This document shows, one piece after another, positions 15,879 to 24,678 of a stretch of DNA of 64,000 nt (position 1 is its first letter; each line of letters begins with the position of its first letter). Origin of the DNA: JAHBTB01 sp964451255 (lineage in GTDB: Bacteria; Armatimonadota; Fimbriimonadia; Fimbriimonadales; Fimbriimonadaceae); NCBI GenBank assembly GCA_964451255.1, contig CAYVHL010000001.1, positions 868,001 to 932,000 on the forward strand, in the 5' to 3' direction. The notes below the pieces were generated by a model, which had not been told where the DNA came from, did not search any database, and was given only the letters and a program-made list of their open reading frames with translations. A program made the position numbers and the translations under genes.

Positions 15879-16613
15879 TCACGACTGGAGTGATTCGCTC
15901 AGGGTCGCGGCGTCCAAGATCGTGATCATCTGCTTGTCGGTCTTGAGGATCCCTTCCTTCTGCAATTTACTCATGACTCGAATCGCGGTCTCGACTGTGG
16001 TGCCGGCCATCTCTGCGAGGTCCTGCCTGGTCAGCGGCACGACAATACGTGTGCCTTTGTTCACCGCCTGTCCGTAGGAGTCCATCAGGAGCAGCAGGAC
16101 GGCGGCCAGGCGCTGCTCCATCCGTCCCATCGACATCCGCGCCATCATTTCGTGGGCCTTGCGGAGTCGAGGCCCGATGGTGCGGAGGACTTGGTCCTTT
16201 AGATTGACGTTTGTTCCATAGACCTCGAGTAAGGAACGGGTCGGGATCTTCAGGTACCAAGTCTTGGTCACTGCCACGGCAGTGAGCGGGTAGACGCGCC
16301 CCTCAATGGCTACGAGAAGGCCGAAGCACTGCCCCGGGCCGAGGAGGTCGATCGCGACCTCTGCGCCTTGAGGCGTGGAGCGGGTCATCTTGATGAATCC
16401 CGTGCCGACGATGCCGACCGATTGTGACGGGGATCCAGCCAGCCAAATCACCTCGCCACGGTCAGCATAGGCCATGTATCCGTTCGTCCCGAGGTGGTCG
16501 CGTTCGCCGGGCGTGAGGGCGTTGAGAATTGAACAGGACTCGATGACTGCGTGAACTGTGGGCTTCTCCGGGATTTCGGCCAAGTCGCCGATCAGATTAC
16601 TCCGCATGGGCAT
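15879..16613 (-). CDS. Crp/FNR-family transcription regulator
   Basis: A 244-residue regulator with a cyclic-nucleotide-binding-like effector domain (about residues 30-145, LLGPGQCFGLLVAIEG) and a C-terminal winged HTH. The recognition helix lies in TTVETAIRVMSKLQKEG, and its Glu and Arg fit recognition of a TGA half-site. It lacks the N-terminal cysteine cluster of oxygen-sensing FNR, so a heme- or ligand-based sensor (DNR/NarR-like) or plain Crp type is more likely. ATG 16613 or 16607 is the probable start; the longer frame to 16826 lies over the NnrS-like gene. It overlaps that gene's end and so sits downstream of the operator at 18005. Confidence 0.88.
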   Translation of the reverse strand: MPMRSNLIGDLAEIPEKPTVHAVIESCSILNALTPGERDHLGTNGYMAYADRGEVIWLAGSPSQSVGIVGTGFIKMTRSTPQGAEVAIDLLGPGQCFGLLVAIEGRVYPLTAVAVTKTWYLKIPTRSLLEVYGTNVNLKDQVLRTIGPRLRKAHEMMARMSMGRMEQRLAAVLLLLMDSYGQAVNKGTRIVVPLTRQDLAEMAGTTVETAIRVMSKLQKEGILKTDKQMITILDAATLSESLQS

Positions 16614-17967
16614 GTGTGACCCTACTTCTGGCCAGCATCGGGCGGGCAACGTCGGCGGCCCAAATGACGAGCGCGACGAGTTCGATGAACCCAGTGACGC
16701 CCATTGGTTTGAAAGCCGCGTGTGTGTAGTCGGTCGCGATCTCGAGGACCACGCGTGCTGCGTTGCCGAGGTTGAGCAGGACGAACACGCTCCACAGGCT
16801 CGACAATGCCCGCTCTTCAAGGCCATGCATCCGGGCCACGACGTGCCCGCCGACGCCGAGGATCATCTGCGAGATGAAGCCCACAGTCAAGGCATGCCGG
16901 ACCGCCCCAGAATATGCGTGCGAGAACGGGGCTCCTGTGAGCCGCAGATGGACCGGCTCAAGAGCCAACAACACGCCCGAGACCAAAAGCCAGGCGAACG
17001 CGCCACGTACAAACTTATGCGACCGGTAGTGGGCGGCGAACGGCTCGAAGATCCGCGATGCCAAGACGAGAAGCACCACCGCAAAGGTAAGGACGGCGGC
17101 GCCAAGGTTGTGCATGAACTGCGACCCTGGCATGAAGCCACGGTCGAAGGCGACGAGCCAGCCTGCCATCCGGATCAAGAGCCCCGTGATCCACAGAACA
17201 AATCCGACTCTGCCTAGTTGGGCGTTGGCCTCAAGGGCACCGAAGCAAGATTGGAGCTTGACCAACGACACCCCGAAGATCATCATCGCGACGAACCCTA
17301 GGAACTGGGCGTCCCGGAGCACCGGATACCACCGGGCGACGTACATGATCGACTCCAGACGGTCGGCTTGATGCGTGAACCAAAAGACAAACGGTTCGGC
17401 AAAGGCCACCACGGCCAGCCAGAAAAGCGACCCGAAGACAAACCAGGTCTGCCACGTCAGACTGCCTCCTGCCCGATGCCGGGAATACTCCAAGTTGAAC
17501 ATGAAGACGGCCACCGATGCCGTCTGCAACGCGCAGGCCGCGACACCCGTCGGAACCCAGACTTCTCTGTTCACCGCGGACATGGGTTCGGCGACGAACC
17601 TTAGCGCGATCCCACAAGCCATCAACAAGAGCGATGTCCAGGCAAGCCGGTGGAAGAGCGCCGCCTTGCCAGCCGAAGGGGCGTGCTGTTGCAACGCGAA
17701 CCCCATCACAAAGAAGCCGACCCAGCCGAACAGTTGAGAGTTCGCATGGGCCAGGATAAACGGCGTCCAGGCGGCGTCGATGAAGCTGCCTGACCGGCCG
17801 ATCCCATGCAACGCGACGGCGCCGAGGAGGCACCCAACCGTGAGGACACAGAGTATGCCGGCCAAGAAGAACGGGCGGTAGATCCGCACAGAGGCTCGGT
17901 CGGTCGGCTTGGTTGGGGCCGCACTAGAGGGCAGAACGCGAAGAAGCTGAAGGCCCCGGACGTCCAT
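16597..17967 (-). CDS. NnrS-like polytopic membrane protein
   Basis: The 456-residue protein has about twelve hydrophobic segments. It resembles NnrS: RIYRPFFLAGILCVL near residue 28, FILAHANSQLFGWVGFFVMG near 90, and HALTVGFISQMILGVGGHVVAR near the C-terminus. NnrS is a heme- and copper-containing protein tied to nitric oxide stress and denitrification regulation. Co-transcription with the Crp/FNR regulator (overlap of about 17 bases) and the upstream operator supports a role in nitrogen-oxide response. Assignment is by pattern, so moderate. Confidence 0.72.
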   Translation of the reverse strand: MDVRGLQLLRVLPSSAAPTKPTDRASVRIYRPFFLAGILCVLTVGCLLGAVALHGIGRSGSFIDAAWTPFILAHANSQLFGWVGFFVMGFALQQHAPSAGKAALFHRLAWTSLLLMACGIALRFVAEPMSAVNREVWVPTGVAACALQTASVAVFMFNLEYSRHRAGGSLTWQTWFVFGSLFWLAVVAFAEPFVFWFTHQADRLESIMYVARWYPVLRDAQFLGFVAMMIFGVSLVKLQSCFGALEANAQLGRVGFVLWITGLLIRMAGWLVAFDRGFMPGSQFMHNLGAAVLTFAVVLLVLASRIFEPFAAHYRSHKFVRGAFAWLLVSGVLLALEPVHLRLTGAPFSHAYSGAVRHALTVGFISQMILGVGGHVVARMHGLEERALSSLWSVFVLLNLGNAARVVLEIATDYTHAAFKPMGVTGFIELVALVIWAADVARPMLARSRVTHAHAE

Positions 17968-17976
17968 TGTGTCTTG

Positions 17977-18020
17977 ATGATGCCCATCCGTGTCTCGTGC
18001 CCACTATGACGGCGATCATA
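17977..18020 (-). promoter_or_regulatory. Candidate Crp/FNR-type operator upstream of the nnrS-like/crp unit
   Basis: TATGACGGCGATCATA at 18005-18020 fits TATGA-N6-TCATA. A CATCAT hexamer at 17982-17977 on the minus strand places its centre at about -42.5 and the start three bases before the ATG at 17967. As the regulator gene is in this unit, the site would provide autoregulation. Confidence 0.6.
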
Positions 18021-18175
18021 AAGTCGTTCGGCCTGCCAGGAGCCTTCTTCCCGTATGGTGCCCGCCCGTCGGCGTAGAAGTCGTTGGGGCGTCGACGTCC
18101 ATACCGTTATCGCTGTGGACTACGTCCCCGCCCTAGCCGCTTCCTCCATTTGGTTGTAGATTCATCGACTGAACC

Positions 18176-20272
18176 ATGAAAACCGTCTTCCGCATTGAGG
18201 CAATGGACTGCTCCGCAGAGGAGCAGGTCATCAGGAAGCGGTTCGGGAAGGTCGGCGAGGTCACATCTCTCGGCTTTGACCTGGTGAACCGTCGCCTGAC
18301 GGTGGAGCACGCTTTCTCATCCGACGAGCCGGTCCGACGGATTCTCGACGAGATCGGGCTCCCCGCCGAATCAGACTGCGAAGTCGGGTGCGCACCCGAG
18401 CAGAGTTCCCTTTCCCGGTCTGACCTGCTTCTGGCCCTCGCCCTTGTCGTGGCAGTGGGGGCAGAGCTCCTGGCCCTTGTGACGCGCAACGAGAGGTCGG
18501 TCCCGGTCGCAGCGGTCGCCGCCCTCGCCATCCTGATGGGAGGGGTGCAGACGTTCAAGAAGGGCGTGGTGGCCGTCCGCACACTGACCCTCAACATCAA
18601 CTTTCTGATGTGCCTCGCCGTGGTCGGCGCTTTCGCAATCGGCTCCTATCCGGAGGCGGCGATGGTGACGGTGCTGTTCTCGATCGCCGAGCACATCGAG
18701 TCGTTCGCCTTGGACAAGGCTCGGAACGCCGTCCGGTCTCTAATGAGCCTCGCCCCCGAGAACGCCCTCGTCAACCGAGACGGTGCGTGGGTGGAAGTGG
18801 CCGCGTCAGCGGTCGCGGTCGGCGAGGTGTTGCGGGTGCGGCCCGGCGAGCGCATACCGCTTGACGGCACGGTGGTCGCAGGGTCGAGCAGCGTCAACCA
18901 AGCACCCATCACGGGTGAGAGCGTCCCGGTGGACAAGACCGTCGGCTCGTCCCTGTTCGCCGGGACAATCAATGAGGAAGGCGTCTTGGAGTTCGAAGTG
19001 ACCAACGCCAAGGGCCACACCACCCTCGACCGGATCATCGAGACCGTCCAAGAGGCGCAGGGCTCCCGGGCCGCGTCCCAGCGGTTCATAGACTCCTTCG
19101 CCCGGGTCTACACGCCGGCCGTCGTCGCCTTGGCCGTCTTGGTCGCCACCGTCCCCAGCGTCCTGTTCCACCAGCCGTTCGTGCCGTGGCTCTACCAGGC
19201 GCTCGTCTTGTTGGTCATCGCCTGCCCCTGCGCGCTCGTCATCTCGACGCCCGTCACCGTGGTCAGCGGCCTCGCCGCGGCGGCCAAGGCGGGCATCCTG
19301 GTCAAGGGAGGCGCCCATTTGGAGTCGGGCAAGCACCTGACCGCCATCGCTCTGGACAAGACGGGGACGCTCACCACCGGACGCCCGCGGGTGGATTCCA
19401 TGGTTACCCTGCACGACTTCGATGAGAGCCGGGCCAGGCAGGTCGCCGCCAGCATCGACCATTTGAGCGCCCACCCGCTCGCCCAGGCGGTGACCCAGGG
19501 CTGGGACGGCGCGTTGCTCCCGGTCACCGGGTTCGAGTCGTTGTCCGGCCGAGGGGTCAGCGGCGTCGTGGACGGTGAACGGTATGTCATCGGCAACCAC
19601 CGCCTTGTCGAGGAGACCGGAGTCTGTTGCGACCACGTCCACGACGCCCTTGCCGCCCTTGAGGCCCAAGGGATGTCCATCGTGATCCTCGCCGACACCA
19701 AACAGGCCGTCGCCGTCTTCGCCATCGCGGACACGGTGAGGCAGGAGAGCGTCGACGCCGTGCGCCAGCTCCACGCCTTGGGCCTGCAGGTCGTGATGCT
19801 GACCGGCGACAACCTCGCCACCGCCAAGGCGATCGGCGACAAGGTCGGGATCGACCAGGTGCGGGCGGAGATGTTGCCGGAGGACAAGCTCAGGTTCGTC
19901 GAGGAGGCCACCGCCGCGGGCGGCAAGGTCGGCATGGTCGGCGACGGGGTGAACGACGCCCCCGCCTTGGCGAAGGCGACGGTCGGATTCGCGATGGGGG
20001 CGGCAGGAACGGACACCGCCATCGAGACCGCCGACGTCGCCCTCATGGACGACGACCTCCGCAAAGTCCCTGCCTACATCCTCCTCAGCCGGCGCACCTT
20101 CGCCATCCTCACCCAGAACATCACCTTCGCCTTGGCCGTCAAGGTCGTCTTCTTCGCCTTGGCACTGGCCGAGAGGGCGACGCTGTGGATGGCGGTCTTC
20201 GCCGATCTCGGAGCGAGCCTCTTCGTCGTCGCCAACGGGCTCCGCACCATGCGCGCGCCGACGCGCAGCTGA
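18176..20272 (+). CDS. Heavy-metal (Zn/Cd/Pb) P1B-type exporting ATPase
   Basis: The 698-residue ATP-driven metal pump has an N-terminal HMA domain with EAMDCSAEEQ (about residues 8-17), typical of zinc/cadmium exporters. The translocation motif is IACPCALVIS, the phosphorylated Asp is in DKTGTLTTG, the TGES loop is ITGES, and the hinge is GDGVNDAPAL. It belongs to the ZntA/CadA class and not to the copper class, whose HMA motif is GMTC. It has its own start about 170 bases after the nitrate island and is followed after 4 bases by gluQ. Confidence 0.95.
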   Translation: MKTVFRIEAMDCSAEEQVIRKRFGKVGEVTSLGFDLVNRRLTVEHAFSSDEPVRRILDEIGLPAESDCEVGCAPEQSSLSRSDLLLALALVVAVGAELLALVTRNERSVPVAAVAALAILMGGVQTFKKGVVAVRTLTLNINFLMCLAVVGAFAIGSYPEAAMVTVLFSIAEHIESFALDKARNAVRSLMSLAPENALVNRDGAWVEVAASAVAVGEVLRVRPGERIPLDGTVVAGSSSVNQAPITGESVPVDKTVGSSLFAGTINEEGVLEFEVTNAKGHTTLDRIIETVQEAQGSRAASQRFIDSFARVYTPAVVALAVLVATVPSVLFHQPFVPWLYQALVLLVIACPCALVISTPVTVVSGLAAAAKAGILVKGGAHLESGKHLTAIALDKTGTLTTGRPRVDSMVTLHDFDESRARQVAASIDHLSAHPLAQAVTQGWDGALLPVTGFESLSGRGVSGVVDGERYVIGNHRLVEETGVCCDHVHDALAALEAQGMSIVILADTKQAVAVFAIADTVRQESVDAVRQLHALGLQVVMLTGDNLATAKAIGDKVGIDQVRAEMLPEDKLRFVEEATAAGGKVGMVGDGVNDAPALAKATVGFAMGAAGTDTAIETADVALMDDDLRKVPAYILLSRRTFAILTQNITFALAVKVVFFALALAERATLWMAVFADLGASLFVVANGLRTMRAPTRS

Positions 20273-20276
20273 CGCC

Positions 20277-21125
20277 GTGCAAGAACAGGTGGAGACGGTC
20301 AGGTTCGCACCCAGCCCGACGGGGCGTCTGCACCTCGGCCACGCCTACGCGGCCGCCTACGCCGACGAGGCCCGTCAAGGTGGCCGGTACCTCCTGCGGA
20401 TCGAGGACATCGAGCGCGACCGCGTCCGCAAGGCGTATGTCGAGGGGATCCTGGCCGACCTGGAGTGGCTTGGGCTCCAATGGGAAGAGCCGGTCGTGTT
20501 CCAATCCGCCCGGTCGGGGCGGTACGACCAAGCCCTGCGCCAACTCGCCCTCGACCACCACGTCTATCCGTGCTTTTGCTCGCGGCGGCAGGTGGCCGAG
20601 GAGACAGAGCGCGTCGGGGCCGCGCCCCACGGCCCGCTTCCTTTCTATCCCGGCACATGCCGGGGGCTGCCTCAAGAGGAAGTCGAGCGGAAGGCGGCGG
20701 CGGGGGAGGAGTTTGCCTATCGCCTGGACGTCGGCAAGGCGTTGGACCGGCTCGGACCGGTCACCTGGCACGACCGGCGGCGCGGCGTCCAATCCGTCCC
20801 GCGGGTGTGCGACCCCATCCTCGCGCGGCGCGACATCGGCACGAGCTACCACCTCAGCAGCGTCGTCGACGACGCCGACCAGGGCGTCACCCTCGTCACC
20901 CGGGGGAGCGACCTCTTCGAGTCCACCCACGTCCACCGCCTGGTGCAAGGGCTGCTCGGCCTCCCTGTCCCGGAATACGACCACCACCCGCTTGTCGGCG
21001 ACGAGTCGGGCGAGAGGCTTTCCAAACGCGACGGCTCCATAACCCTGGAAGACATGAGAGGGCGCGGCCTCACGCCTACGGACGTCCTGGAGCTGGGGCG
21101 GGCACGCCTCATCCCCGGAACCTAG
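20277..21125 (+). CDS. gluQ: Glutamyl-Q tRNA(Asp) synthetase
   Basis: A 282-residue GluRS paralogue that lacks the anticodon-binding domain. It glutamylates queuosine in tRNA-Asp. Marks are FAPSPTGRLHLGHAYAA (HIGH-type), the four-Cys zinc region around YPCFCSRRQ and YPGTCRG, and SKRDGS in place of KMSKS. It starts with GTG at 20277, 4 bases after the ATPase stop. The same window encodes QueE and QueC, which supply the queuosine precursor. Confidence 0.93.
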   Translation: MQEQVETVRFAPSPTGRLHLGHAYAAAYADEARQGGRYLLRIEDIERDRVRKAYVEGILADLEWLGLQWEEPVVFQSARSGRYDQALRQLALDHHVYPCFCSRRQVAEETERVGAAPHGPLPFYPGTCRGLPQEEVERKAAAGEEFAYRLDVGKALDRLGPVTWHDRRRGVQSVPRVCDPILARRDIGTSYHLSSVVDDADQGVTLVTRGSDLFESTHVHRLVQGLLGLPVPEYDHHPLVGDESGERLSKRDGSITLEDMRGRGLTPTDVLELGRARLIPGT

Positions 21126-21145
21126 GCGATCGCCGTGCCGACAGA

Positions 21146-21601
21146 CTACGTGCCGGTCGCCTGGCGGACGAGCGCGGCGACCCGTTCCTCTTCCTCCGCC
21201 CCGAACGCCGTCAGGGCGTAGACGACCGGCCACATCCTTCCTTCGTCCAGTTTGGCCTCCTGGTTGAAGCCGAGCGTCATGTACCGCTCCTTGAACTTCT
21301 CCGCGGCTCGGAAGAAGAGGACGGTCTTTCCCTCGGCGTCGGCGTATGCGGGCATCCCGTACCACGTCTTGGGCGCGAGCCCAGGGGCGTTGGCGGTGAT
21401 CGTCCGGTGGAGGGCTTCGGCCATCTTTCGCGACGGCGGGGCCATGGCGGCGACGGCTTCGAGCAACGCCTTCTCACCCTCCTCCCGGGTCGCCGATCGT
21501 CTCCGTTCCTTGACCAGGGCCTTCATGGCCGCCTTTTCTTCGGCGGTCAGCACTTCTGCTTCGGGTTTCGCTGCCACTTCGTTCGTCCTCGTCCGCCCCA
21601 T
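21146..21601 (-). CDS. DUF1801 / YdhG-like (frataxin-like fold) protein
   Basis: The 151-residue protein has a charged, Lys/Glu-rich N-terminus and a C-terminal DUF1801 domain (APGLAPKTWYGMPAYADAEGKTVLFFRAAEKFKE). Some members of this family were proposed as iron chaperones, but the function is not established. It is convergent with gluQ. Confidence 0.8.
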   Translation of the reverse strand: MGRTRTNEVAAKPEAEVLTAEEKAAMKALVKERRRSATREEGEKALLEAVAAMAPPSRKMAEALHRTITANAPGLAPKTWYGMPAYADAEGKTVLFFRAAEKFKERYMTLGFNQEAKLDEGRMWPVVYALTAFGAEEEERVAALVRQATGT

Positions 21602-21623
21602 GATATCCGGCCGGGCGCGAGTG

Positions 21624-22286
21624 TCAGGCGACCAGAACCGTGCCCGACGCCAACACCGCCGTGGACTGACCGGTGGCGGCGAGGGCGAACCGCACGGCCG
21701 TAGCGTAGACGCCGGGCCGCAGAAGGACCGTGCGGGCGTCGCCCGCGCCTGTGAACGTCACGAATCCTTGGCTCCGATAGTCCCGCGTGTAGGTGCGGCG
21801 GTGGACGGAGGCAAGGGGCTGGACCAGCAGCTCGGTGACCACCCCGGCGGCGTTCGCCCCCGACGCGGTGAAGACGACGCCGTCCGTCGACGCCGTGGCC
21901 GTCACCAGCGCCGCGTCCCCACCGAAAGGGGCGTCGGGCGGCGCGACCGGCACCGGGGCCGCCGCGTCGATCTGGAGCACCCGCAAGGCCAAACGTGTGA
22001 AGACCAGTTGCCCGGTCGGGACCGGCTGTCCGGTGACAGCGCCCCCGGCCAGAGCCGACTGGGCCGCATAAGCGTCCCACGCCATCGCCTGGTCCTGGTC
22101 GAGGGCCCGCCACGCCTCCCCTGCCCGGGCCATCCGGGCTCTCGACGCCGTCTGCCCCGGCGTCCTGCGGTCGCGCGGCGTCGTCCGGTCCCGCATCACC
22201 GTGCCGTACCGGCTCCGGCAGAACGTCACCGGCCCCGCCGACCCATGCAGTCCCTCTGCCAGCACACTCATTTGCAGCGTCGCCAT
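21624..22286 (-). CDS. Protein of unknown function
   Basis: A 220-residue protein I do not recognise. Residues ~10-75 contain a G, R and P-rich segment (GTVMRDRTTPRDRRTPGQTA) followed by an amphipathic stretch ending WDAYA, reminiscent of small phage-structural-like proteins. The rest is Val/Ala/Thr-rich, predicted beta, with fibronectin-like alternation. There is no signal peptide. It lies 22 bases upstream of the DUF1801 gene on the same strand. Confidence 0.6.
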   Translation of the reverse strand: MATLQMSVLAEGLHGSAGPVTFCRSRYGTVMRDRTTPRDRRTPGQTASRARMARAGEAWRALDQDQAMAWDAYAAQSALAGGAVTGQPVPTGQLVFTRLALRVLQIDAAAPVPVAPPDAPFGGDAALVTATASTDGVVFTASGANAAGVVTELLVQPLASVHRRTYTRDYRSQGFVTFTGAGDARTVLLRPGVYATAVRFALAATGQSTAVLASGTVLVA

Positions 22287-22459
22287 CTGCCAGGGTTATC
22301 GGTCGGTCTGCCGTATCGCTTCAGGTCACGCCCGGGGTGTCTTGGTGATGAATACGGGTCTGACCGCATGTTCATCCCAAGTCGAACCCATGTTGAACCC
22401 ATGTCGAACACTGGGACCCCCGCCTTGAGTCGGGCCTGATTTGCCCCGACAAGCCTCTA

Positions 22460-23917
22460 CTAAGCGCTCTTGCCGGCGAACATCGCCCGCAGCTCGTCCT
22501 CGTCACCCTTGCGGGTCGCGATCAAGAGGGTGTCCCCTTCCTGCAGTTGCGTGACGCCCTTGGGGATGTAGCGTTCGCCGTCCCTCTTCAGGAGCACCGC
22601 CAAGGCCGTGCGCGGCAGAGGGAGTTCCACCATCATCTTGCCTGCCGCCCTGGAGCCTGGCTCCAACACCACTTCCAAGAGTTCGGAGCCTTGCGCCCTC
22701 GTCAGGCCCTGAGAATCGGCCCGCACAGGCCGCATCACGCCCAGCCAGCGGCACACGGCGGGCAGGGTCATCCCCTGGACGATCACAGATAGGATCACGA
22801 CGAACGTCACTAGGTTGAACATGAGCGGGGCCTTTTGTTCGCCCGCCATCAGGGGGAACGTCGCCAGGATGATCGGGACGGCTCCGCGCAGGCCGGCCCA
22901 CGAGACCACGAGCTTCGCCCCCGTCCTCATGCGTGTGGCCCCGAGCGACAGGAACACCGAGACAGGCCGCGCGACGAACATCAGGAACAGCGACAAGGCG
23001 ATCCCTGCCCCAGCGACCTGCACCAGCTGGGACGGGTAGGAAAGAAGGCCGAGCGCGAGGAACATCACGATCTGCATGAGCCAGGCGAGCCCGTCGTGGA
23101 ACTGGATCAGGCTGAGCTTGTGCACGAAGTTGTGGCGGCCCATCGCGATCCCGGCGACGTAGACGGCGAGGAACTCGTTGCCGCCCAGCAGGTGCGCCCC
23201 GCCGAACGTCACCGACACGAGCGCGACCGTGATCACCGGATACAGCCCGTCGTACTCCAGCCGGATGCGGTTGATCAGCCGCACGGCCAGCTCACCTAAG
23301 ACGAACCCGACCACGAAGCCGATGGGCATCTGGGTCACGAGTCCGACCAGGAATCCAGACACACCTCCGCCCGGGTTCGCGAGCATCTGGGTCAGACTGG
23401 CGGTCAAGAAGACGGCGAGCGGGTCGTTCGTGCCGGATTCGAACTCCAACAGCGGGTTGATGCGGTGCCTCAGGTTGATGCTCCGCGACCGCAGGACCCC
23501 GAACACGGCGGCGGCGTCGGTCGGCGAGACGATGGCGCCCAGCAGGAGACCCTCGATCGGCGAGAGGCCGAGGAACTGCACGGCAAAGAAGCCGACCAGC
23601 GCAGCCGAGGCGACGACGCCGACCGTCGAGAGCGAGAGCCCCCGCCACAAGACGGGCCGGATCAGCTTCCAGTCCGTGTCCAACCCGCCTGCGAAGAGGA
23701 TGCAGGCCAAGGCAAGCGTGCCGATGACCTTCGTCAGGGCGTAGTTGTCGAAGACGATGCCCCCTGGGCCGTCGCTCCCGGCCAGCATACCGATCGCTAT
23801 GAAGAGCACGAGGCTCGGGACGCCGAGCTTGGACGACGCCTTGCTGGCCAGGATGCTCAGGAGCAGGAACGCGCCGACCAGCACGAGCGCGAGCTCTACG
23901 GTCAGGCCCATGGGCAT
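22460..23917 (-). CDS. K+/H+ antiporter of the NhaP2/CvrA type
   Basis: A 485-residue CPA1 antiporter. About twelve membrane segments run from residue 8 to 395, with the family motifs LGVPSLVLFIAIGMLAGSDG, LFAGGLDTDW and GAIVSPTDAAAVFGVL, which carries the essential Asp. The C-terminus is a TrkA-C-like domain (LLEVVLEPGSRAAGKM onward) that binds regulatory ligands. It likely exports potassium or sodium in exchange for protons. MPMGL and MGL starts are both possible. Confidence 0.92.
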   Translation of the reverse strand: MPMGLTVELALVLVGAFLLLSILASKASSKLGVPSLVLFIAIGMLAGSDGPGGIVFDNYALTKVIGTLALACILFAGGLDTDWKLIRPVLWRGLSLSTVGVVASAALVGFFAVQFLGLSPIEGLLLGAIVSPTDAAAVFGVLRSRSINLRHRINPLLEFESGTNDPLAVFLTASLTQMLANPGGGVSGFLVGLVTQMPIGFVVGFVLGELAVRLINRIRLEYDGLYPVITVALVSVTFGGAHLLGGNEFLAVYVAGIAMGRHNFVHKLSLIQFHDGLAWLMQIVMFLALGLLSYPSQLVQVAGAGIALSLFLMFVARPVSVFLSLGATRMRTGAKLVVSWAGLRGAVPIILATFPLMAGEQKAPLMFNLVTFVVILSVIVQGMTLPAVCRWLGVMRPVRADSQGLTRAQGSELLEVVLEPGSRAAGKMMVELPLPRTALAVLLKRDGERYIPKGVTQLQEGDTLLIATRKGDEDELRAMFAGKSA

Positions 23918-23957
23918 GGCGGGAGTTTAGCAGGCCCCTGCCGCTTCGGCCTGGACA

Positions 23958-23985
23958 CAAAAAGGGCGGACGCCTGCGCCCGCCC
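23958..23985 (-). terminator. Rho-independent terminator after the PEP-CTERM cupredoxin gene
   Basis: GGGCGG-A-CGC-CT-GCG-C-CCGCCC forms a near-perfect hairpin at 23964-23985. On the minus strand it is followed by TTTTT, 18 bases after the stop at 24003. Confidence 0.85.
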
Positions 23986-24002
23986 ACGCGTCATAGCGAC
24001 CG

Positions 24003-24467
24003 TCAGGCTTGGGTCCGGCGGCGTCTGGCACGCCTCAGCAGGCCGACGACGCCAAGCGATGCCATGGAGAGGGTCGCAGGCTCGGGGACAGCGTTGACCG
24101 TGATCGTTCCGGACATCCCTCCCGCCGTGCCGTCACCGTTGTCGAACCCGTGCACCTCACAGTAATAGTTGAACGTGCCCGCGTTCGTGAAGGTGTGGTC
24201 GAACGTCTGGCCTGCTGTCATATAGATGTCGGAGTCCCATGACTCGAGCTGGCCGGCGGACGCGCGAGTCGAGTGCATACCCTCTACTAGCACCCATTCG
24301 ACTGTGTCTCCCACGGAGATGGTGGGGTCCAGGATGGCCTCGCCCTTGGGGTTGGCGCTGAAGTCGAAGTTGAACATGTTCACCTGGACCATGGCGGCTG
24401 ATGCTTGCGCCGAGATCATGCAAGCGAGTGCGGCGAGAGTCAAAGACAAAGTGCGTTGATGGGTCAT
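24003..24467 (-). CDS. PEP-CTERM-anchored cupredoxin (plastocyanin/azurin-like)
   Basis: A 154-residue secreted protein with a signal peptide to about residue 25 (SAQASAA). The copper-binding domain has His65, then Cys103 and His106 in YYCEVHG and Met118 in GGM, consistent with a type 1 copper site. The C-terminus is a PEP-CTERM tag: VPEP, a hydrophobic helix, then RRARRRR. ATG 24467 is chosen because GAGGAGG lies upstream. It may be an extracytoplasmic electron carrier held by exosortase sorting. Confidence 0.87.
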   Translation of the reverse strand: MTHQRTLSLTLAALACMISAQASAAMVQVNMFNFDFSANPKGEAILDPTISVGDTVEWVLVEGMHSTRASAGQLESWDSDIYMTAGQTFDHTFTNAGTFNYYCEVHGFDNGDGTAGGMSGTITVNAVPEPATLSMASLGVVGLLRRARRRRTQA

Positions 24468-24678
24468 GACAGATTTTCCCTCCTCTTCGGAACGATGCAC
24501 GCCGCGGACTGACACCAGCCGCGGGCGGCAAGCTCCAACAAGGGTGTAAATGGCAATTTGACCAGTTTGTTCCCAGCAAATATACGGGAGATGGCGACGA
24601 GGGTCCATCTTGAGCCCGGTGACTGGCACGCAGACCGGCGTATCAAGCACCCCCAACCCTAAGTGGATCGAACCGTGG

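Noticed and set aside
20465..21703. Long plus-strand frame of 412 codons and similar long frames over gluQ
   Set aside because: Off-frame shadows produced by high GC; GluQRS has a full set of family motifs in its own frame.
22380..22416. Short repeated GAACCCATGT motif between the unknown gene and the antiporter
   Set aside because: Only two and a half copies of about 11-12 bases, not enough to claim a functional element.
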